Source of the DNA: Planctomycetota bacterium
GTDB taxonomy: Bacteria > Planctomycetota > Brocadiia > SM23-32 > JAKLEA01
Direction: 5' to 3'
Assembly (NCBI GenBank): GCA_022711755.1
Contig: JAKLEA010000014.1
Span: 1 to 64,000, forward strand
DNA length: 64,000 bases
Every line of letters begins with the position of its first letter. Position 1 is the first letter of the stretch. The notes beneath the pieces were generated by a model. The model was not told the DNA's origin. It did not search any database and worked only from the letters and a program-made list of their open reading frames with translations. The translations under genes were made by a program, and so were the position numbers. Shown here in pieces: positions 33,270 through 43,629 of the stretch.

Positions 33270-34223
33270 TCACACCCGCAGCAGCATCTTCAGCCTGCCG
33301 CCTTCGGACGCCTTCCTGAGCGCGGACACGCCGAGTTCCAGCGGATAGGTGTCCTCGATGAGCGCGTCCGTATCAATCGCCCCTCTCTCCAGCGCCCTGA
33401 GCGCCGGCTCGAACGGCCCGCAGCGCGATCCGATTATCGTGATCTCGTTGACGACCGCCACCGTAAGGTTGACCGCGTGATTCCCAGCAACGGTCGTCTT
33501 CAAAACAAGCTTTCCCCCCGGACGGCAGAGCGGGAGGGCGTTGGCCATCGCGTCCGGATTTCCGCTGCACTCGATCACTACGTCGTATTGCACCGCCGGC
33601 AGGTCGTCGCCGAAGAAACAGCGGACGCCTTTCCCGGCAAGCGTCAACGCCCGCTCCCTGTGCCGCCCCAGGAGCGATACGTCCGCGCAGGCCAGGCTAC
33701 AGACCTGCGCGACGAGCAGCCCGAGCTTGCCGTCCCCGATCACCAGGACGCTGTCGGACGGGCGGACGGCGTCCTGCTTCAGGACCTCGAATGCGGCGGC
33801 TAGCGGCTCGGTGAAAACCGCGCGCTCGTCAGGAACATTATCCGGAATCTCGTGAAGGTTGGCCGCCGGCAGCGTCAGGCATTCGGCGAACGCGCCGTCC
33901 CGCCCGGAGATCCCCAGCACGGTTCTGTTCGGACAGTGGTTCCCGCGCCCGGCCATGCAGGTTGGGCAGGAATTGCACGGGCAGTTGATCTCCCCGACCA
34001 CGCGCCGCCCGGCGAGTTCCGGACGGCTTTCGCACGACTCGACTACGCCCGCAAACTCATGCCCGGGGATTCCCCGAAAATTCATGTAACCTTTCGCCAG
34101 TTCAATATCCGTTCGGCAGATTCCCGCGAGCGTGACGCGGACCAGCGCTTCTCCCTCGCCTGGGACAGGCTCCGGGCAGTCGTCCCGAAGCGCCGGTCCG
34201 CCATTCAGCATTATTGCCTTCAT
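33270..34223 (-). CDS. Zinc-dependent medium-chain alcohol/sugar dehydrogenase
   Basis: 317 residues, MDR superfamily, cytosolic. Catalytic zinc site GICRTDIELAKG and GHEFAGVV (Cys, His, Glu), structural zinc cysteines CPCNSCPTCMAGRGNHCP, and Rossmann motif VLVIGDGKLGLLVAQV (GxGxxG). The start at ATG 34223 (MKAIMLNGG) is preferred; TTG at 34229 adds two residues. It is about 30 residues shorter than usual. Lies just downstream of the GH4 gene in the same direction, so the pair may form an operon in which the dehydrogenase oxidises a released sugar or polyol. Confidence 0.88.
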   Translation of the reverse strand: MKAIMLNGGPALRDDCPEPVPGEGEALVRVTLAGICRTDIELAKGYMNFRGIPGHEFAGVVESCESRPELAGRRVVGEINCPCNSCPTCMAGRGNHCPNRTVLGISGRDGAFAECLTLPAANLHEIPDNVPDERAVFTEPLAAAFEVLKQDAVRPSDSVLVIGDGKLGLLVAQVCSLACADVSLLGRHRERALTLAGKGVRCFFGDDLPAVQYDVVIECSGNPDAMANALPLCRPGGKLVLKTTVAGNHAVNLTVAVVNEITIIGSRCGPFEPALRALERGAIDTDALIEDTYPLELGVSALRKASEGGRLKMLLRV

Positions 34224-34246
34224 CAGCAATCCCGCAGCGCGCGATC

Positions 34247-35548
34247 TTAATGGTACTTAGGCAGGTAGTCGCCGTGGGCCTCGATGAGGTCGTCGCACAT
34301 GGCGACGATCTCGTCAATCGTCAACTCCGCCGCCGTATGCGGGTCGAGCATCGCGGCCTGGTAGATGTGATCCTTGCGCAGCGTCAGCGCCGCCTCGATC
34401 GCCATCTCCTGCACATTGACGTTGGTGCGCGTGAGCGCGGCGCACTGCGGCGGCAGATCGCCGACGTAGGTCGGCGTGACGCCGTTACGGTCCACGACGC
34501 AAAGAACCTCGACACAGCAATTCGTCGGCAGATTCGTTATCAGCCCCTTGTTCAGCACGTTGCCGCCGAGCGTGAACGGCTTGCCGGTTTCGACGGCCTC
34601 AATGATGTATGAGGCGTATTCCCCGCCGCGGTTGTGCTGGAGGGGTTCGTCGGAAACGAGCTTCTCGCGCATCTCCTGCCATCCCTTGATCTGCCCGATG
34701 CATCGCCGGGGGTATTCGTCCAGCGGGATGTGGAAGCGGTTAATAAGTTCCGGGGCCTTCGTCTTGATGAACCAGGGGACGTACTCGCTCGTGTGTTCGC
34801 TGGATTCTGTGACATAGTAGCCGAAACGCTTCATCAGCTCGAAGCGGACGGTGTCCTTGTGCTTGTACTGCTCCAGTTGGGCGCGGCGCTTGATCTCCGG
34901 GTAGAGGTCTTCGCCGTGCCGTGAAATCTCCAGCAGCCAACCCTGGTGGTTGATGCCCGCGATCTTCCATTTCAACTCGTCGTGCGGGAGTTCAAGCATC
35001 CAGCAGAGGTGCCTCGCGCAGCCCTGGACGCTGTGGCAGAGGCCGACGGTGTGGACGCTTGTCGCCTTCAGGATCGCGCCGGTGATCATCGCCATCGGGT
35101 TCGTATAATTGAGCAGCCACGCCCCCGGCGCGACCTTCTCCATGATCCGGCAGTAGTCGAGCATGACGGGTATCGTGCGCAGCGCGCGGAAGATGCCGCC
35201 GATGCCCAGCGTGTCGGCGATGGTCTGCTGAAGGCCGTATTTCTTCGGAATCTCGAAGTCTATGACTGTTCCCGGCTCATAGCCGCCGACCTGCACGGCG
35301 TTGACTACGTAATCCGCGCCCTTCAGCGCCTTCTTCGCATCGGCGGCTGGGTAAGCCTTGATCGTCGTCTTCGCGCCGAGGGTCCGGTTGATGTTTTTCA
35401 ACATCTTCTCAGAATCGGCCAGGCGCTGGGGGTCAATGTCAACGAGACTGATCTGCGCGTCCTTGAGGATGTCAACGTGCATGCAGTCGCCCAGCACGCT
35501 CTTGGCGAACACGGTGCTGCCGGCGCCGAGGAAGCAAATCTTGACCAT
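34247..35548 (-). CDS. GH4 family NAD-dependent alpha-galactosidase/alpha-glucosidase
   Basis: 433 residues. Cytosolic glycosidase working by a redox mechanism with NAD and a divalent metal. NAD motif FLGAGSTVF (6-14), NYTNPMAM (147-154), metal-site Cys in CHSVQG (171-176), and GINHQGWLLEI (198-208) with the metal-ligand His. The CHSV motif is typical of the alpha-galactosidase (MelA) and alpha-glucosidase branches; CHE-type beta-glucosidases differ. No signal peptide, so it handles imported oligosaccharides. Followed 23 bp later by an MDR dehydrogenase. Confidence 0.93.
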   Translation of the reverse strand: MVKICFLGAGSTVFAKSVLGDCMHVDILKDAQISLVDIDPQRLADSEKMLKNINRTLGAKTTIKAYPAADAKKALKGADYVVNAVQVGGYEPGTVIDFEIPKKYGLQQTIADTLGIGGIFRALRTIPVMLDYCRIMEKVAPGAWLLNYTNPMAMITGAILKATSVHTVGLCHSVQGCARHLCWMLELPHDELKWKIAGINHQGWLLEISRHGEDLYPEIKRRAQLEQYKHKDTVRFELMKRFGYYVTESSEHTSEYVPWFIKTKAPELINRFHIPLDEYPRRCIGQIKGWQEMREKLVSDEPLQHNRGGEYASYIIEAVETGKPFTLGGNVLNKGLITNLPTNCCVEVLCVVDRNGVTPTYVGDLPPQCAALTRTNVNVQEMAIEAALTLRKDHIYQAAMLDPHTAAELTIDEIVAMCDDLIEAHGDYLPKYH

Positions 35549-35726
35549 TGATGAATCTCCTGAGGAATGGAATCGCTCTTATTATCACGCATGCGGCAGA
35601 CGCAATGCCGCGGGTCCGCCGCATGATGGGCATTATCACAACGGGCGCCTGGTTGCGCAATCCTATTCAGGAACGAGCGGACGCGGTGTAGAATTGAATG
35701 CGGCGAGACGATACCGGAGGCGAGAC

Positions 35727-38700
35727 ATGCGGCACAAGAAATGCGGAATGATTCTGTTTTGCGCGGCGATACTTGCGCTTATGACGCCGAGATCGGACGC
35801 GGACTTCCCCGCCCGCCGCGCCCTGACCAGCGATGAAGAGATTGCCCGCCTGCGCGCCGATCCGGCGGTTCAGGAGGAGGCGAAGAAGCTACGTCAGTCG
35901 CTGGATCATTACTTCGCCATGAGCTACGAGGAGTTGTGGAACTTCATCCCCCCGGCGGCGCAGTTGCGGGCCGTGAACGTCGCTTTCGACCGGGGCTGCC
36001 CGATCTGCGGGCGGGAAATCTTCCGCAAGGCCGGGCATTACCCCTGGAAGCGCGGTCCGGATCGCCCATTCAAGGTTCAATGCCCCATCTGCAAAACGGT
36101 CTTCCCGTCGAATGACTTCAAACCCTGGACAACGGCGCGGGGGCAGCTCAAGCCGGGGCCGGACGACAAATATTTCGACGACGGATTCGGATACATCAAC
36201 GAGAAGGGGGAACCGTTCTACTTCGTGGCGTATTATGTTTTCTGGCAGGTCTGGCGCGAGCTTGTCCCGGGCGCAATCTCCGGCATGTCGCGACTCTATC
36301 TTATAACCGGGGATGAGGAGGCCGGGCGGCGCGCCGTCATCATGCTGGGACGCCTGGCAAGCGAGTATCCGAAGATGGACTACAACGCCCAGGCGGTGCA
36401 TATCGGCAGGTGGCCGAGCGGATACGCCGGGAAGATTTGCGACTACGTCTGGGAGAACAGCAGCGCGACGACCTACCCGGCAGCCTACGACAATGTCCGC
36501 GATGTCCTGAGCGATCCGGCGGCTGTCGAATTCCTGAAGACAAAGGGAATCGAGGATCCGCGCGTTTACATCCTCCAAAACCTCCTGCAGGAAATAGTGA
36601 AGGCCTACCTGGACAGGAACATCCACGGCAACATGGGATGGCAGCAGCATCTTATGCAAGCCGTCAGGGCGATCAACAACGACGATCCGGCCTATGGCCA
36701 TACCACGAAAGAGATGGTTGACTGGCTGCTGTACGGGGGCGGGGAGATCGCGGTTCTGCTCTATAACGGCGTGACGCAGGACGGCGCGGGCAGCGAAGGC
36801 TCCCCCGGCTACAACGGCATGTGGTGGACGAATCTCTATCGCCTGGCCCGCCCCATGAAGGAGCTTGGCTATGACATGTGGAGCGTCCCCCCCTGGGCGC
36901 CGAGGCTGAAGAAGATGAGCGATTATTACATTGATAATATCGTGGCTGAAAACTACGTGCCCAGCATCGGGGACACCGGCCACGCCATGAAGCCGATGGA
37001 GGAGATCAAGTCGCCTGTGAACTTCCGTCTTGCCTATGAGAAAACCGGCGATCTTCGTTTCCTGCGCCAGCTAAGGCGATGCGGCGAGGACGTTACTCCC
37101 CTGTTGGACAGGCTTGACGAGCCGACGCGCAGCGTGTTTCTTGCCGAAAAACCGCCATACTTGCTCTCGCCTCGAACGCGCGATCTCGGCGGTTACGGCC
37201 TGGCCGTCCTGGAAAGCGGTTCGGGGGATAACGCCCGCGCAGTCGCCATGTATTACGGCTCGCAGGGCGCGTGGCACGACCACAAGGACCGGCTCAACAT
37301 CGAATACATCGGAAGGGGCACAAGCTACCTGCCGGAAATGGGCTACCCCGCGCACTGGGGGGACAAGGCCTACGAATGGACGATGGGCACGGCGAGCCAT
37401 TACACCGTCCTGATTGACGAGAATGGCCACGCGGGAAAGCCGCCCGGATCGCTGCATATGCTGGCGGACGGGAAATGGGCGCGCGTCATGGAGGCGTCCG
37501 GAGAACGCCTCTACCCCGGTTGCGATCTCTATCGCCGCACCGTTGTTATGATTGACCTTGGCCCCGCCGATTCATATCTGGTTGACGTCTTCCGCGTGTC
37601 CGGCGGGCGGAAGCATGACTATTCCTTCCACGGACTGCCGCGCGCGGAACTTTCCTTCGAGGGTGTGGAGTTCGGGCCGGAGCAGCCGGGAACGGTCTCG
37701 GGCAGGGACGCGCCGTTCGGCAAAAGGCCGACGCTCGACTATCGCGGCAACGGGTATTACTACCTGGAGAAGCCGCGCTACAGCCGTCCGGCGGGGGCAT
37801 GGCGCGCGACGTGGCGGGCCGCAGGCGATGCGGAGAAGCCCAGGGGATTAAGACTGCATGTTCCGGAAAACGCATGTTCGGAGGCGATACTCGCCCTTGC
37901 TGAGCCGGAGCTGGATCGCGGGAACCCCGAGCGGATGGAATGGCTCCTGCTCAGGAACGCGGCGGGGAAGGATCAGACCGCCCGCAGCGATTTCATCAGC
38001 GTCATCGAGCCTTTCGAAAAGGATGCGTCAATCGCCGGGGTTGAAAAGCTGACGGCGAAGGACGAGGCGGCGGCGCGACAAGCAGGATGGGTCGGTCTGC
38101 GGATTCGCCACAGTCTGGCGACTGACACAATCTGCAGCGCGCTTGACGAGACCGCAATGATTGAGACATCCGACGGCGTTCGCTTCCAGGGGCGTTTCGG
38201 CGCGATACGGAAAGCGTCAACCGGCGAGGTCTCGACCTACCTGGCGGGTTGCAGCGTCATGGAAGCCGGCGGCGCGGCGGCATCGGGCGGCGGGATTGTC
38301 CGCGCGAAAGTGTCCCGCGTATTGTACGATAAGAATGCAATCGAGATTGAGCCGGCGCTCGCCGCCCCGGAGCGTTTCATCGGGCGCGTCGCGGTGATTT
38401 CCAGCGGAGACCACCGGACCAGTTACACGATCATCAGCGCGGAGAACGCGGACGGGCGCAGCCGGTTGTGTTTCGGCGACGTGACGTGCGTCATCGGAAT
38501 CGTCGAGGCGAGCGAACCCGGCCCGGCGCCGGTGTCCAAGGACCGCCCGGCGCTCGGCCCGAACGAATTCGTCACGCGGACGCGCCTGAACGGATACGGG
38601 ATCAAGTTCGAAGCCGTGCCGATAGCCGGACTCTCTGCGGTGAGCGAGGACTTCTCCGCCTGCGCTCGAATTGTCGCGCGCGATGTAAAACGTATTACAT

Positions 38701-38825
38701 TGGAAGAGGGCGCTGCCGTCTCGGCGTTCGGCGACGCGGACGGAGACGGACGCCGGATGATCTACCTGTCCGACATCAGCGTCGGGGAGGACGTCGCCCT
38801 TCCGACGATTATTGACACGCCGTAA
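35727..38825 (+). CDS. Secreted heparinase II/III-like polysaccharide lyase
   Basis: 1032 residues from ATG 35727 behind ATACCGGAGGCG. Signal peptide MRHKKCGMILFCAAILALMTP. The alpha/alpha toroid domain spans about 30-520 and the antiparallel beta-sheet heparinase II/III domain about 520-800 (GSQGAWHDHKDRLNIEYIGRGTSYLPEMGYP holds the catalytic-region His and Tyr; YSFHGL is the conserved strand). A cysteine pair motif CPICGREIF...CPICKTVFPSNDF (about 93-125) forms a zinc ribbon-like insertion seen in planctomycetal members. Cleaves acidic polysaccharides by elimination; the actual substrate is unknown. Stands opposite the GH4 operon. Confidence 0.85.
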   Translation: MRHKKCGMILFCAAILALMTPRSDADFPARRALTSDEEIARLRADPAVQEEAKKLRQSLDHYFAMSYEELWNFIPPAAQLRAVNVAFDRGCPICGREIFRKAGHYPWKRGPDRPFKVQCPICKTVFPSNDFKPWTTARGQLKPGPDDKYFDDGFGYINEKGEPFYFVAYYVFWQVWRELVPGAISGMSRLYLITGDEEAGRRAVIMLGRLASEYPKMDYNAQAVHIGRWPSGYAGKICDYVWENSSATTYPAAYDNVRDVLSDPAAVEFLKTKGIEDPRVYILQNLLQEIVKAYLDRNIHGNMGWQQHLMQAVRAINNDDPAYGHTTKEMVDWLLYGGGEIAVLLYNGVTQDGAGSEGSPGYNGMWWTNLYRLARPMKELGYDMWSVPPWAPRLKKMSDYYIDNIVAENYVPSIGDTGHAMKPMEEIKSPVNFRLAYEKTGDLRFLRQLRRCGEDVTPLLDRLDEPTRSVFLAEKPPYLLSPRTRDLGGYGLAVLESGSGDNARAVAMYYGSQGAWHDHKDRLNIEYIGRGTSYLPEMGYPAHWGDKAYEWTMGTASHYTVLIDENGHAGKPPGSLHMLADGKWARVMEASGERLYPGCDLYRRTVVMIDLGPADSYLVDVFRVSGGRKHDYSFHGLPRAELSFEGVEFGPEQPGTVSGRDAPFGKRPTLDYRGNGYYYLEKPRYSRPAGAWRATWRAAGDAEKPRGLRLHVPENACSEAILALAEPELDRGNPERMEWLLLRNAAGKDQTARSDFISVIEPFEKDASIAGVEKLTAKDEAAARQAGWVGLRIRHSLATDTICSALDETAMIETSDGVRFQGRFGAIRKASTGEVSTYLAGCSVMEAGGAAASGGGIVRAKVSRVLYDKNAIEIEPALAAPERFIGRVAVISSGDHRTSYTIISAENADGRSRLCFGDVTCVIGIVEASEPGPAPVSKDRPALGPNEFVTRTRLNGYGIKFEAVPIAGLSAVSEDFSACARIVARDVKRITLEEGAAVSAFGDADGDGRRMIYLSDISVGEDVALPTIIDTP

Positions 38826-38850
38826 GCCGCCGGTCTGGTCCCGCCGGGGA

Positions 38851-39507
38851 TTACTCGCGTCTCTCCGCCCATCCGTCCCGCCCAATCAGCGGCACGAAGA
38901 CGCAGCCGCAGACCTCGCGCTTGATGACCGCCCCGCTCCTGCGCTCGAAGACAGTAAGCTGCTGCAAAGACTCGCCGCCGATCGGGATTGCGAGCCTCCC
39001 GCCCTCGGCAAGCTGTTCGATAAGCGCCTCCGGGCAGCGCGGCGCGCCGGCGGTGACGATGATGCGGTCATACGGAGCATGTTCCGGCCATCCCAGCGTC
39101 CCATCCCCGATCATGAATCTGATGTTCGCATATCCCAGCCCGGACAGAACTTCCCGTGCCCCTTCTGAAAGCTCAGCGATACGCTCGACCGTAAAAACCT
39201 CCCCCGCAAGCTCCGCCAGCACAGCCGTCTGGTATCCCGAACCGGTTCCTATCTCCAATACCCTACTCGCCGCGGCGGGAGCAAGCTCCTGCGTCATCAA
39301 CCCGACGATGTAAGGCTGGCTGATCGTCTGGCCGAGGTCAATGGGCATGGCGCTATCCGCGTATGCCCGGATTCTGTCCTGCGGGCGGGTGAACAACTCG
39401 CGCGGAATCCTGCCCATCGCGCCCAGGACCCTCGGATCGCCGACTCCGCGTCCGCGGAGATGATCCTCAAGCATGCGTTCGCGCTGTTCTTCAAGGGGCT
39501 GCTTCAT
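38851..39507 (-). CDS. pcm: Protein-L-isoaspartate O-methyltransferase
   Basis: 218 residues from ATG 39507. Repairs isoaspartyl residues in aged proteins using S-adenosylmethionine. RIPRELFTRPQDRIRAYADSAMPIDLGQTISQPYIV is the substrate-binding start, VLEIGTGSGYQTAVLAEL is SAM motif I, FTVERIAEL motif post I, and YDRIIVTAGAPRCPEALIEQLAEGGRLAIPIG motifs II-III. A longer in-frame reading to 39753 runs antisense-like into the PilZ gene and is not supported. It follows the PilZ-like gene by 25 bp on the same strand. Confidence 0.94.
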   Translation of the reverse strand: MKQPLEEQRERMLEDHLRGRGVGDPRVLGAMGRIPRELFTRPQDRIRAYADSAMPIDLGQTISQPYIVGLMTQELAPAAASRVLEIGTGSGYQTAVLAELAGEVFTVERIAELSEGAREVLSGLGYANIRFMIGDGTLGWPEHAPYDRIIVTAGAPRCPEALIEQLAEGGRLAIPIGGESLQQLTVFERRSGAVIKREVCGCVFVPLIGRDGWAERRE

Positions 39508-39532
39508 AATGCGGCGGCGTAAGCGGACAGGC

Positions 39533-41119
39533 TCAGATCGTTTCCGGGATTGCGGAATACATTTGCGCGCCCATCTGCTCCAGATTCTTGCGCGTCTGCG
39601 CGGAGAGGAAGGCGAACTGAACCTCGCATATGAACGGGAATCCCGGGGTCGGATGCTTATCGGCGCGGCACTTGACGACCGACCCCTGCAGCTCCAACCC
39701 CGCCACGACGCCCTTGCATTGCAAGTCCTGGACAACGTATTTCCCGCGCGCAATGTTGTCCTCCGTGCGCATGATCATGCCACGGCTGTCCAGCTTGATA
39801 ATGCGCCCCTTGCGCAGCGGCTCGTCGGTGAGGATCGTTCCCGGAAGCGGGGCCTTCGGCAGCGCCCGGAACTGGAATTCCGGCTCTTCCTTCGCCGCTT
39901 CCTTCTTCTCCCCCCCGTCCTTGCCGGCGCCCATGCTCCCGCGCGCCTCCTCCATCTGTATCGAGAACCACGGCGACGCCGGCCCGCTGCTGGCGGACAC
40001 CGGGGCGCGCACGACGTGCGACCTGCCGTCCTCGCTGCGGTACGTAAGACTCACCCTGGCCCCCTGGTCCAGATTGGCCCTCTGGCAGTCGTCCTTTTCG
40101 CGGCAGAGCATAAGCTCGTCCTTGTCAGCGGAGAGTATCCTCGCCCTGAAAACAACCGGTCCTTCGGGGGAATCCGTCTCGCACACGACAAAGTGATTCA
40201 CCCGCAACCCGACCGTCGGGGTTACGTCCGTCGGCACATTATCCAATGGGGCCATTACGCCGGAATCCTCCAGCGCCTTCAGGAAGGAGCCGACGTCCAT
40301 GACCTGCTTGTTGACAGGCTCCTGGAAGGGATCAATTCCCGGGCCGTCTTCCACCGGCGCGGGCGGCGTCGCGCCCGTGCCCGTCAGCACCGGATCATTG
40401 AAGAGGTCGTCCTCTTCTTCCTTATCCATTGACTGGAGGAGATCCTCGGCCTCCTTGGCAAGCTCCCCGCCCTCGGGGAACTCGTCAAGCTCGATCCGCT
40501 CGCTACTTTCTACCTCCTCGAAAGTATGGATGGGCGCGTTGCGGACCTCCGGGGGGGGGTGCCATTTGTCGCTCCCGCGTTTTTCGCTGAATGCCGGGAG
40601 CTTGTGCGGGGTGATGCCTGCTGCGCGTCTGGTGATCGCCTCCTCGTGGATGGGCGTCGCCGGGGCGGAATCGGGGGTGTCCGGCGGCGGGGGCGGTGGA
40701 GGCGGGAAGGATTCCTTCGGAGTCGGTTTCGCCGGCTTCGTAGGTTTCGTCTCGATCACGTCATCCATCGGCTCCGCTTCCGGCAGGGCTTCCGCCTCAG
40801 CCTTGCCCAGTCCAGCGCCTGCCGGGCGGGGGCTGCCGCTGATTTCCACCTGTTTCAATCTTGCCATGAAGGGGTCTTCGGCAAGGTCTTCATCGTCATC
40901 AATTTCAGGGATAAGCAGCCTGCCCGGTTCGTCGGCCTGAGGTTTGCGCCTGTCCTTGAGCATCCGCCAGACCAGTTTGGCCAGCAGAACTATGAGCTTG
41001 AATATGCCCTTCAATATGAACAGCAACAGCCGCCCCAGCAGCCTGAACAGGCGTTTGCCTATTCCGGGCCTGGGAGATTGGGCGATGACGACTGGCACTT
41101 CGGCTGGAGCTTCGGTCAT
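39533..41119 (-). CDS. Membrane-anchored PilZ-like protein with disordered linker
   Basis: 528 residues. An amphipathic or membrane segment RLFRLLGRLLLFILKGIFKLIVLLAKLVW lies at about 23-52, with no cleavage site. Residues 60-270 are acidic and proline-rich (a run of eight prolines at about 140) and look disordered. The C-terminal 250 residues hold two PilZ/YcgR-like beta-barrel halves: VNHFVVCETD...LTYRSEDGRSHVVRAPV and KGRIIKLDSRGMIMRT...FICEVQFAFLSAQTRKNLEQM. The c-di-GMP RxxxR motif is not evident, so nucleotide binding is doubtful. A role in envelope or motility control is inferred only. Confidence 0.75.
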   Translation of the reverse strand: MTEAPAEVPVVIAQSPRPGIGKRLFRLLGRLLLFILKGIFKLIVLLAKLVWRMLKDRRKPQADEPGRLLIPEIDDDEDLAEDPFMARLKQVEISGSPRPAGAGLGKAEAEALPEAEPMDDVIETKPTKPAKPTPKESFPPPPPPPPDTPDSAPATPIHEEAITRRAAGITPHKLPAFSEKRGSDKWHPPPEVRNAPIHTFEEVESSERIELDEFPEGGELAKEAEDLLQSMDKEEEDDLFNDPVLTGTGATPPAPVEDGPGIDPFQEPVNKQVMDVGSFLKALEDSGVMAPLDNVPTDVTPTVGLRVNHFVVCETDSPEGPVVFRARILSADKDELMLCREKDDCQRANLDQGARVSLTYRSEDGRSHVVRAPVSASSGPASPWFSIQMEEARGSMGAGKDGGEKKEAAKEEPEFQFRALPKAPLPGTILTDEPLRKGRIIKLDSRGMIMRTEDNIARGKYVVQDLQCKGVVAGLELQGSVVKCRADKHPTPGFPFICEVQFAFLSAQTRKNLEQMGAQMYSAIPETI

Positions 41120-41271
41120 GGCGTCACGGAGTCCGCATTGCTCGGAAACAAATTCCCAACCTTAATTGTAGAGTCGCGGTTCAAAACGTGTCAAGAAAAT
41201 CCGGCGCGATGGAGTATCCCATCGGTCGAGCCTGTCAGCAACCACATTACGCGACGGAAGGCGGATGGGAC

Positions 41272-42267
41272 TCACAACTCCGAGTTCGCCTTCACGAACT
41301 CAATCAACTCATCCACCTGGGCGAAAGCCAATCCCACAACCGTATCCGCCCCGCCGTAGTAGATTGCGATGCGGCCCGTCGCCGCGTCCGTGAGGGCAGC
41401 GCAGGGGAAGACGACGTTTGGCGTGTCCCCGACGCATTCGTAAGTCTCCCACGGCGACATGATGTACGGAGCGGTGCGATAGAGGACTTTCCACGGCTGC
41501 TCGATGTCCAGCAGGGCCGCGCCGAAGCTGTAGACGAAGCCGTTGCAGGACGTCAGCACGCCGTGATAGATCATCAGCCAGCCCTCGGTCGTCTCGATCG
41601 GTATAGGTCCCGCGCCGATCTTCGTGGACTGCCAGCCTCCCTTGCGTCCCATGACGAAGCGATGGCAACCCCAGTGGATCATGTCCGGACTCTGGCTCAG
41701 GAAGATGTCCCCGAACGGCGTGTGGCCGTTGTCGCTGGGGCGACTGAGCATGACGTACTTGCCCCCGATCTTGCGCGGAAAGAGGACGCCGTTGCGGTTG
41801 AAGGGCAGGTAGGCGTTCTCAATCTGATGGTAGGTCTCGAAGTCGTGGGTGTATGCGATGCCGATGGTGGGGCCGTGGTAGCAGTTGCACCACGTGACCC
41901 AGTAGCGGTCCTCGATCCAGCAGACGCGAGGGTCGTAACCGTAGCCCCAGCGGGCGATTTCCGGATCGTCGCACTGGAACCTTATGCGCTGCTCGTCAAT
42001 CTCCCATTTGATCCCGTCCCTGCTGCGCCCGGAGTGCAGTTGCATGTTGCGGCAGCGGTCGTCGCAGCGGAAGACGCCGCGGAACTCGCCCTTGAAGGGG
42101 ACGACGGCGCTGTTGAAGATGCTGTTGGAGGTCGGGATGAGGTCGCGCGGGATGATGGGGTTGCGCTTCGATCTCCACGCGGCGTCCGCGCAACCCTTCG
42201 GCCTGTTCTCCCACGGTATGTTCGGGAGGTCAGGACCAATTATCGTTTTCTTCGCGGTGTTGGCCAT
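41272..42267 (-). CDS. GH130-type glycoside phosphorylase or hydrolase
   Basis: 331 residues, start at ATG 42267 behind AAAGGAACC. Five-bladed propeller with GH130 phrases: [102 protein letters not shown], and [28 protein letters not shown]. Members phosphorolyse beta-mannosides; the conserved Asp in YDPR is the proton donor. No signal peptide, so a cytosolic phosphorylase on imported mannooligosaccharides is the likeliest role. Confidence 0.9.
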   Translation of the reverse strand: MANTAKKTIIGPDLPNIPWENRPKGCADAAWRSKRNPIIPRDLIPTSNSIFNSAVVPFKGEFRGVFRCDDRCRNMQLHSGRSRDGIKWEIDEQRIRFQCDDPEIARWGYGYDPRVCWIEDRYWVTWCNCYHGPTIGIAYTHDFETYHQIENAYLPFNRNGVLFPRKIGGKYVMLSRPSDNGHTPFGDIFLSQSPDMIHWGCHRFVMGRKGGWQSTKIGAGPIPIETTEGWLMIYHGVLTSCNGFVYSFGAALLDIEQPWKVLYRTAPYIMSPWETYECVGDTPNVVFPCAALTDAATGRIAIYYGGADTVVGLAFAQVDELIEFVKANSEL

Positions 42268-42464
42268 CTGGCGGGTTCCTTTCGCATCTCGTGATTCGGA
42301 ATGTCCGGATCCGGTTTCCACATCGGGAGTTTATTCAGATCAGGCCCGGCATACAAGACGCAATGCCGGCAGGGCATTTTGCGGGAAGCCATGCGTTGCA
42401 TCATTCAGCGCCCCCCCCATCCGTCGCGTCCATCCCCATATCTACTATGAGCGCATCTTGCGCG

Positions 42465-43583
42465 CTACTTGGGATTCTCCGTCTTTTTCGGCGGCTTGCG
42501 CTTCGCGGCGGACATGACTTCAAGATACTTTTCCAGCATTCCCGTCCGCTGCGCGAAGACGGACATCTGGACCATGATCGTCGGCATGTAATCCTCCGCG
42601 CGAAGGTCGAAGGACGTCTCCCGGGGCGGAAGCTCGCGATAACCCTCCACCTTTGTCTCGCCGGCGGATTTTATCGGAAACGGCAGGTCAATCTTCTGAT
42701 ATTTTTCCACTATCCGGAACCGGCCGTCCTGCCATTCAATGCTCCGCGCGGCGATGTGGCGCTCATGAACCTCATATACCTTGAAGGGGTAGCGCCCGGT
42801 CTGGCCGAATTTCGGCGCGCAGATGTGCTTGACCCTCCCGAACTTGAACTCGACGTCGGGGTGCAGATGCCCGGTAAGCGTCGCGGCGACGCAGGGGGAC
42901 GCCTCCAGAATCCGGTCCATCTTGCCGGCGTCGGAGAAGTCCGGAGGCCAGACGTTCTCGTGCATGAGGAGAATGACGGGCATGTCCGTTTCCGGTTGGA
43001 ATTCCTTCTTCATCCACGCCCATGTGTCTTCAGCAAAATAGCCGATCCCATGGCCCTCGTCGTCATGGTCCAGGCCAGTGAATACGAATCGGATTCCGCC
43101 GCACTCGAAGGCGTACCGGGTTGATCCGAACACCTTGGAAAAGTTGCGCGCCCAGTTGTCCCCGCGGATGATGTAGCAGGGGGCCTTGAGATTTTTATCC
43201 AGCAGGTTTTTCAGGAACTGCTGACGCTCCACTGCGCTGTTGCCTGCGTTGTCGCCCGTGATCGCGACGAAGGCCGGATGAACCTCGGAATCAATGAACT
43301 TCAACGCTTCAATAAGATACGGAGGAAGCGCGTCGTGCATGTGAATGTCGGTGATCTGGGCGAAGCGGAAAATCGGCTTTGCGGCGGGGTCATACCAGTC
43401 CGGCGGGGCGGGGACGTCCTTGATCTCCATATCATATACGATTTCCGAGAAGGCGTCGAACAGGGTTTTCGGCGGCTCGCCCCGGGCGGCGGAAGCGCCG
43501 AAAAATGACGCCGCAAGAAAAGCGACAATGACTGATAATGCCGGACTGCGAAACACGCGTGGAAACCTGCGCGGGAGTGTCAT
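42465..43583 (-). CDS. Secreted calcineurin-like metallophosphoesterase
   Basis: 372 residues from ATG 43583 (MTLPRRFPRVFRSPALSVIV), which gives a proper signal peptide ending GASAARGE. A longer reading from 43643 is possible but overlaps the upstream stop. Metal motifs in order: QITDIHMHD (DxH), AITGDNAGN (GDxxx), IIRGDNWARNF (in the usual GNHD place, with Asp-Asn kept and His lost), LLMHENVW and LTGHLHPDVEFK (GHxH). It probably cleaves phosphomonoesters or diesters in the periplasm. The zinc-ribbon gene lies directly upstream on the same strand. Confidence 0.82.
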   Translation of the reverse strand: MTLPRRFPRVFRSPALSVIVAFLAASFFGASAARGEPPKTLFDAFSEIVYDMEIKDVPAPPDWYDPAAKPIFRFAQITDIHMHDALPPYLIEALKFIDSEVHPAFVAITGDNAGNSAVERQQFLKNLLDKNLKAPCYIIRGDNWARNFSKVFGSTRYAFECGGIRFVFTGLDHDDEGHGIGYFAEDTWAWMKKEFQPETDMPVILLMHENVWPPDFSDAGKMDRILEASPCVAATLTGHLHPDVEFKFGRVKHICAPKFGQTGRYPFKVYEVHERHIAARSIEWQDGRFRIVEKYQKIDLPFPIKSAGETKVEGYRELPPRETSFDLRAEDYMPTIMVQMSVFAQRTGMLEKYLEVMSAAKRKPPKKTENPK

Positions 43584-43629
43584 GTTCGGTCTTTGCGGCG
43601 CCGCCGGCCCGGCATGGACCGGCGAAAGG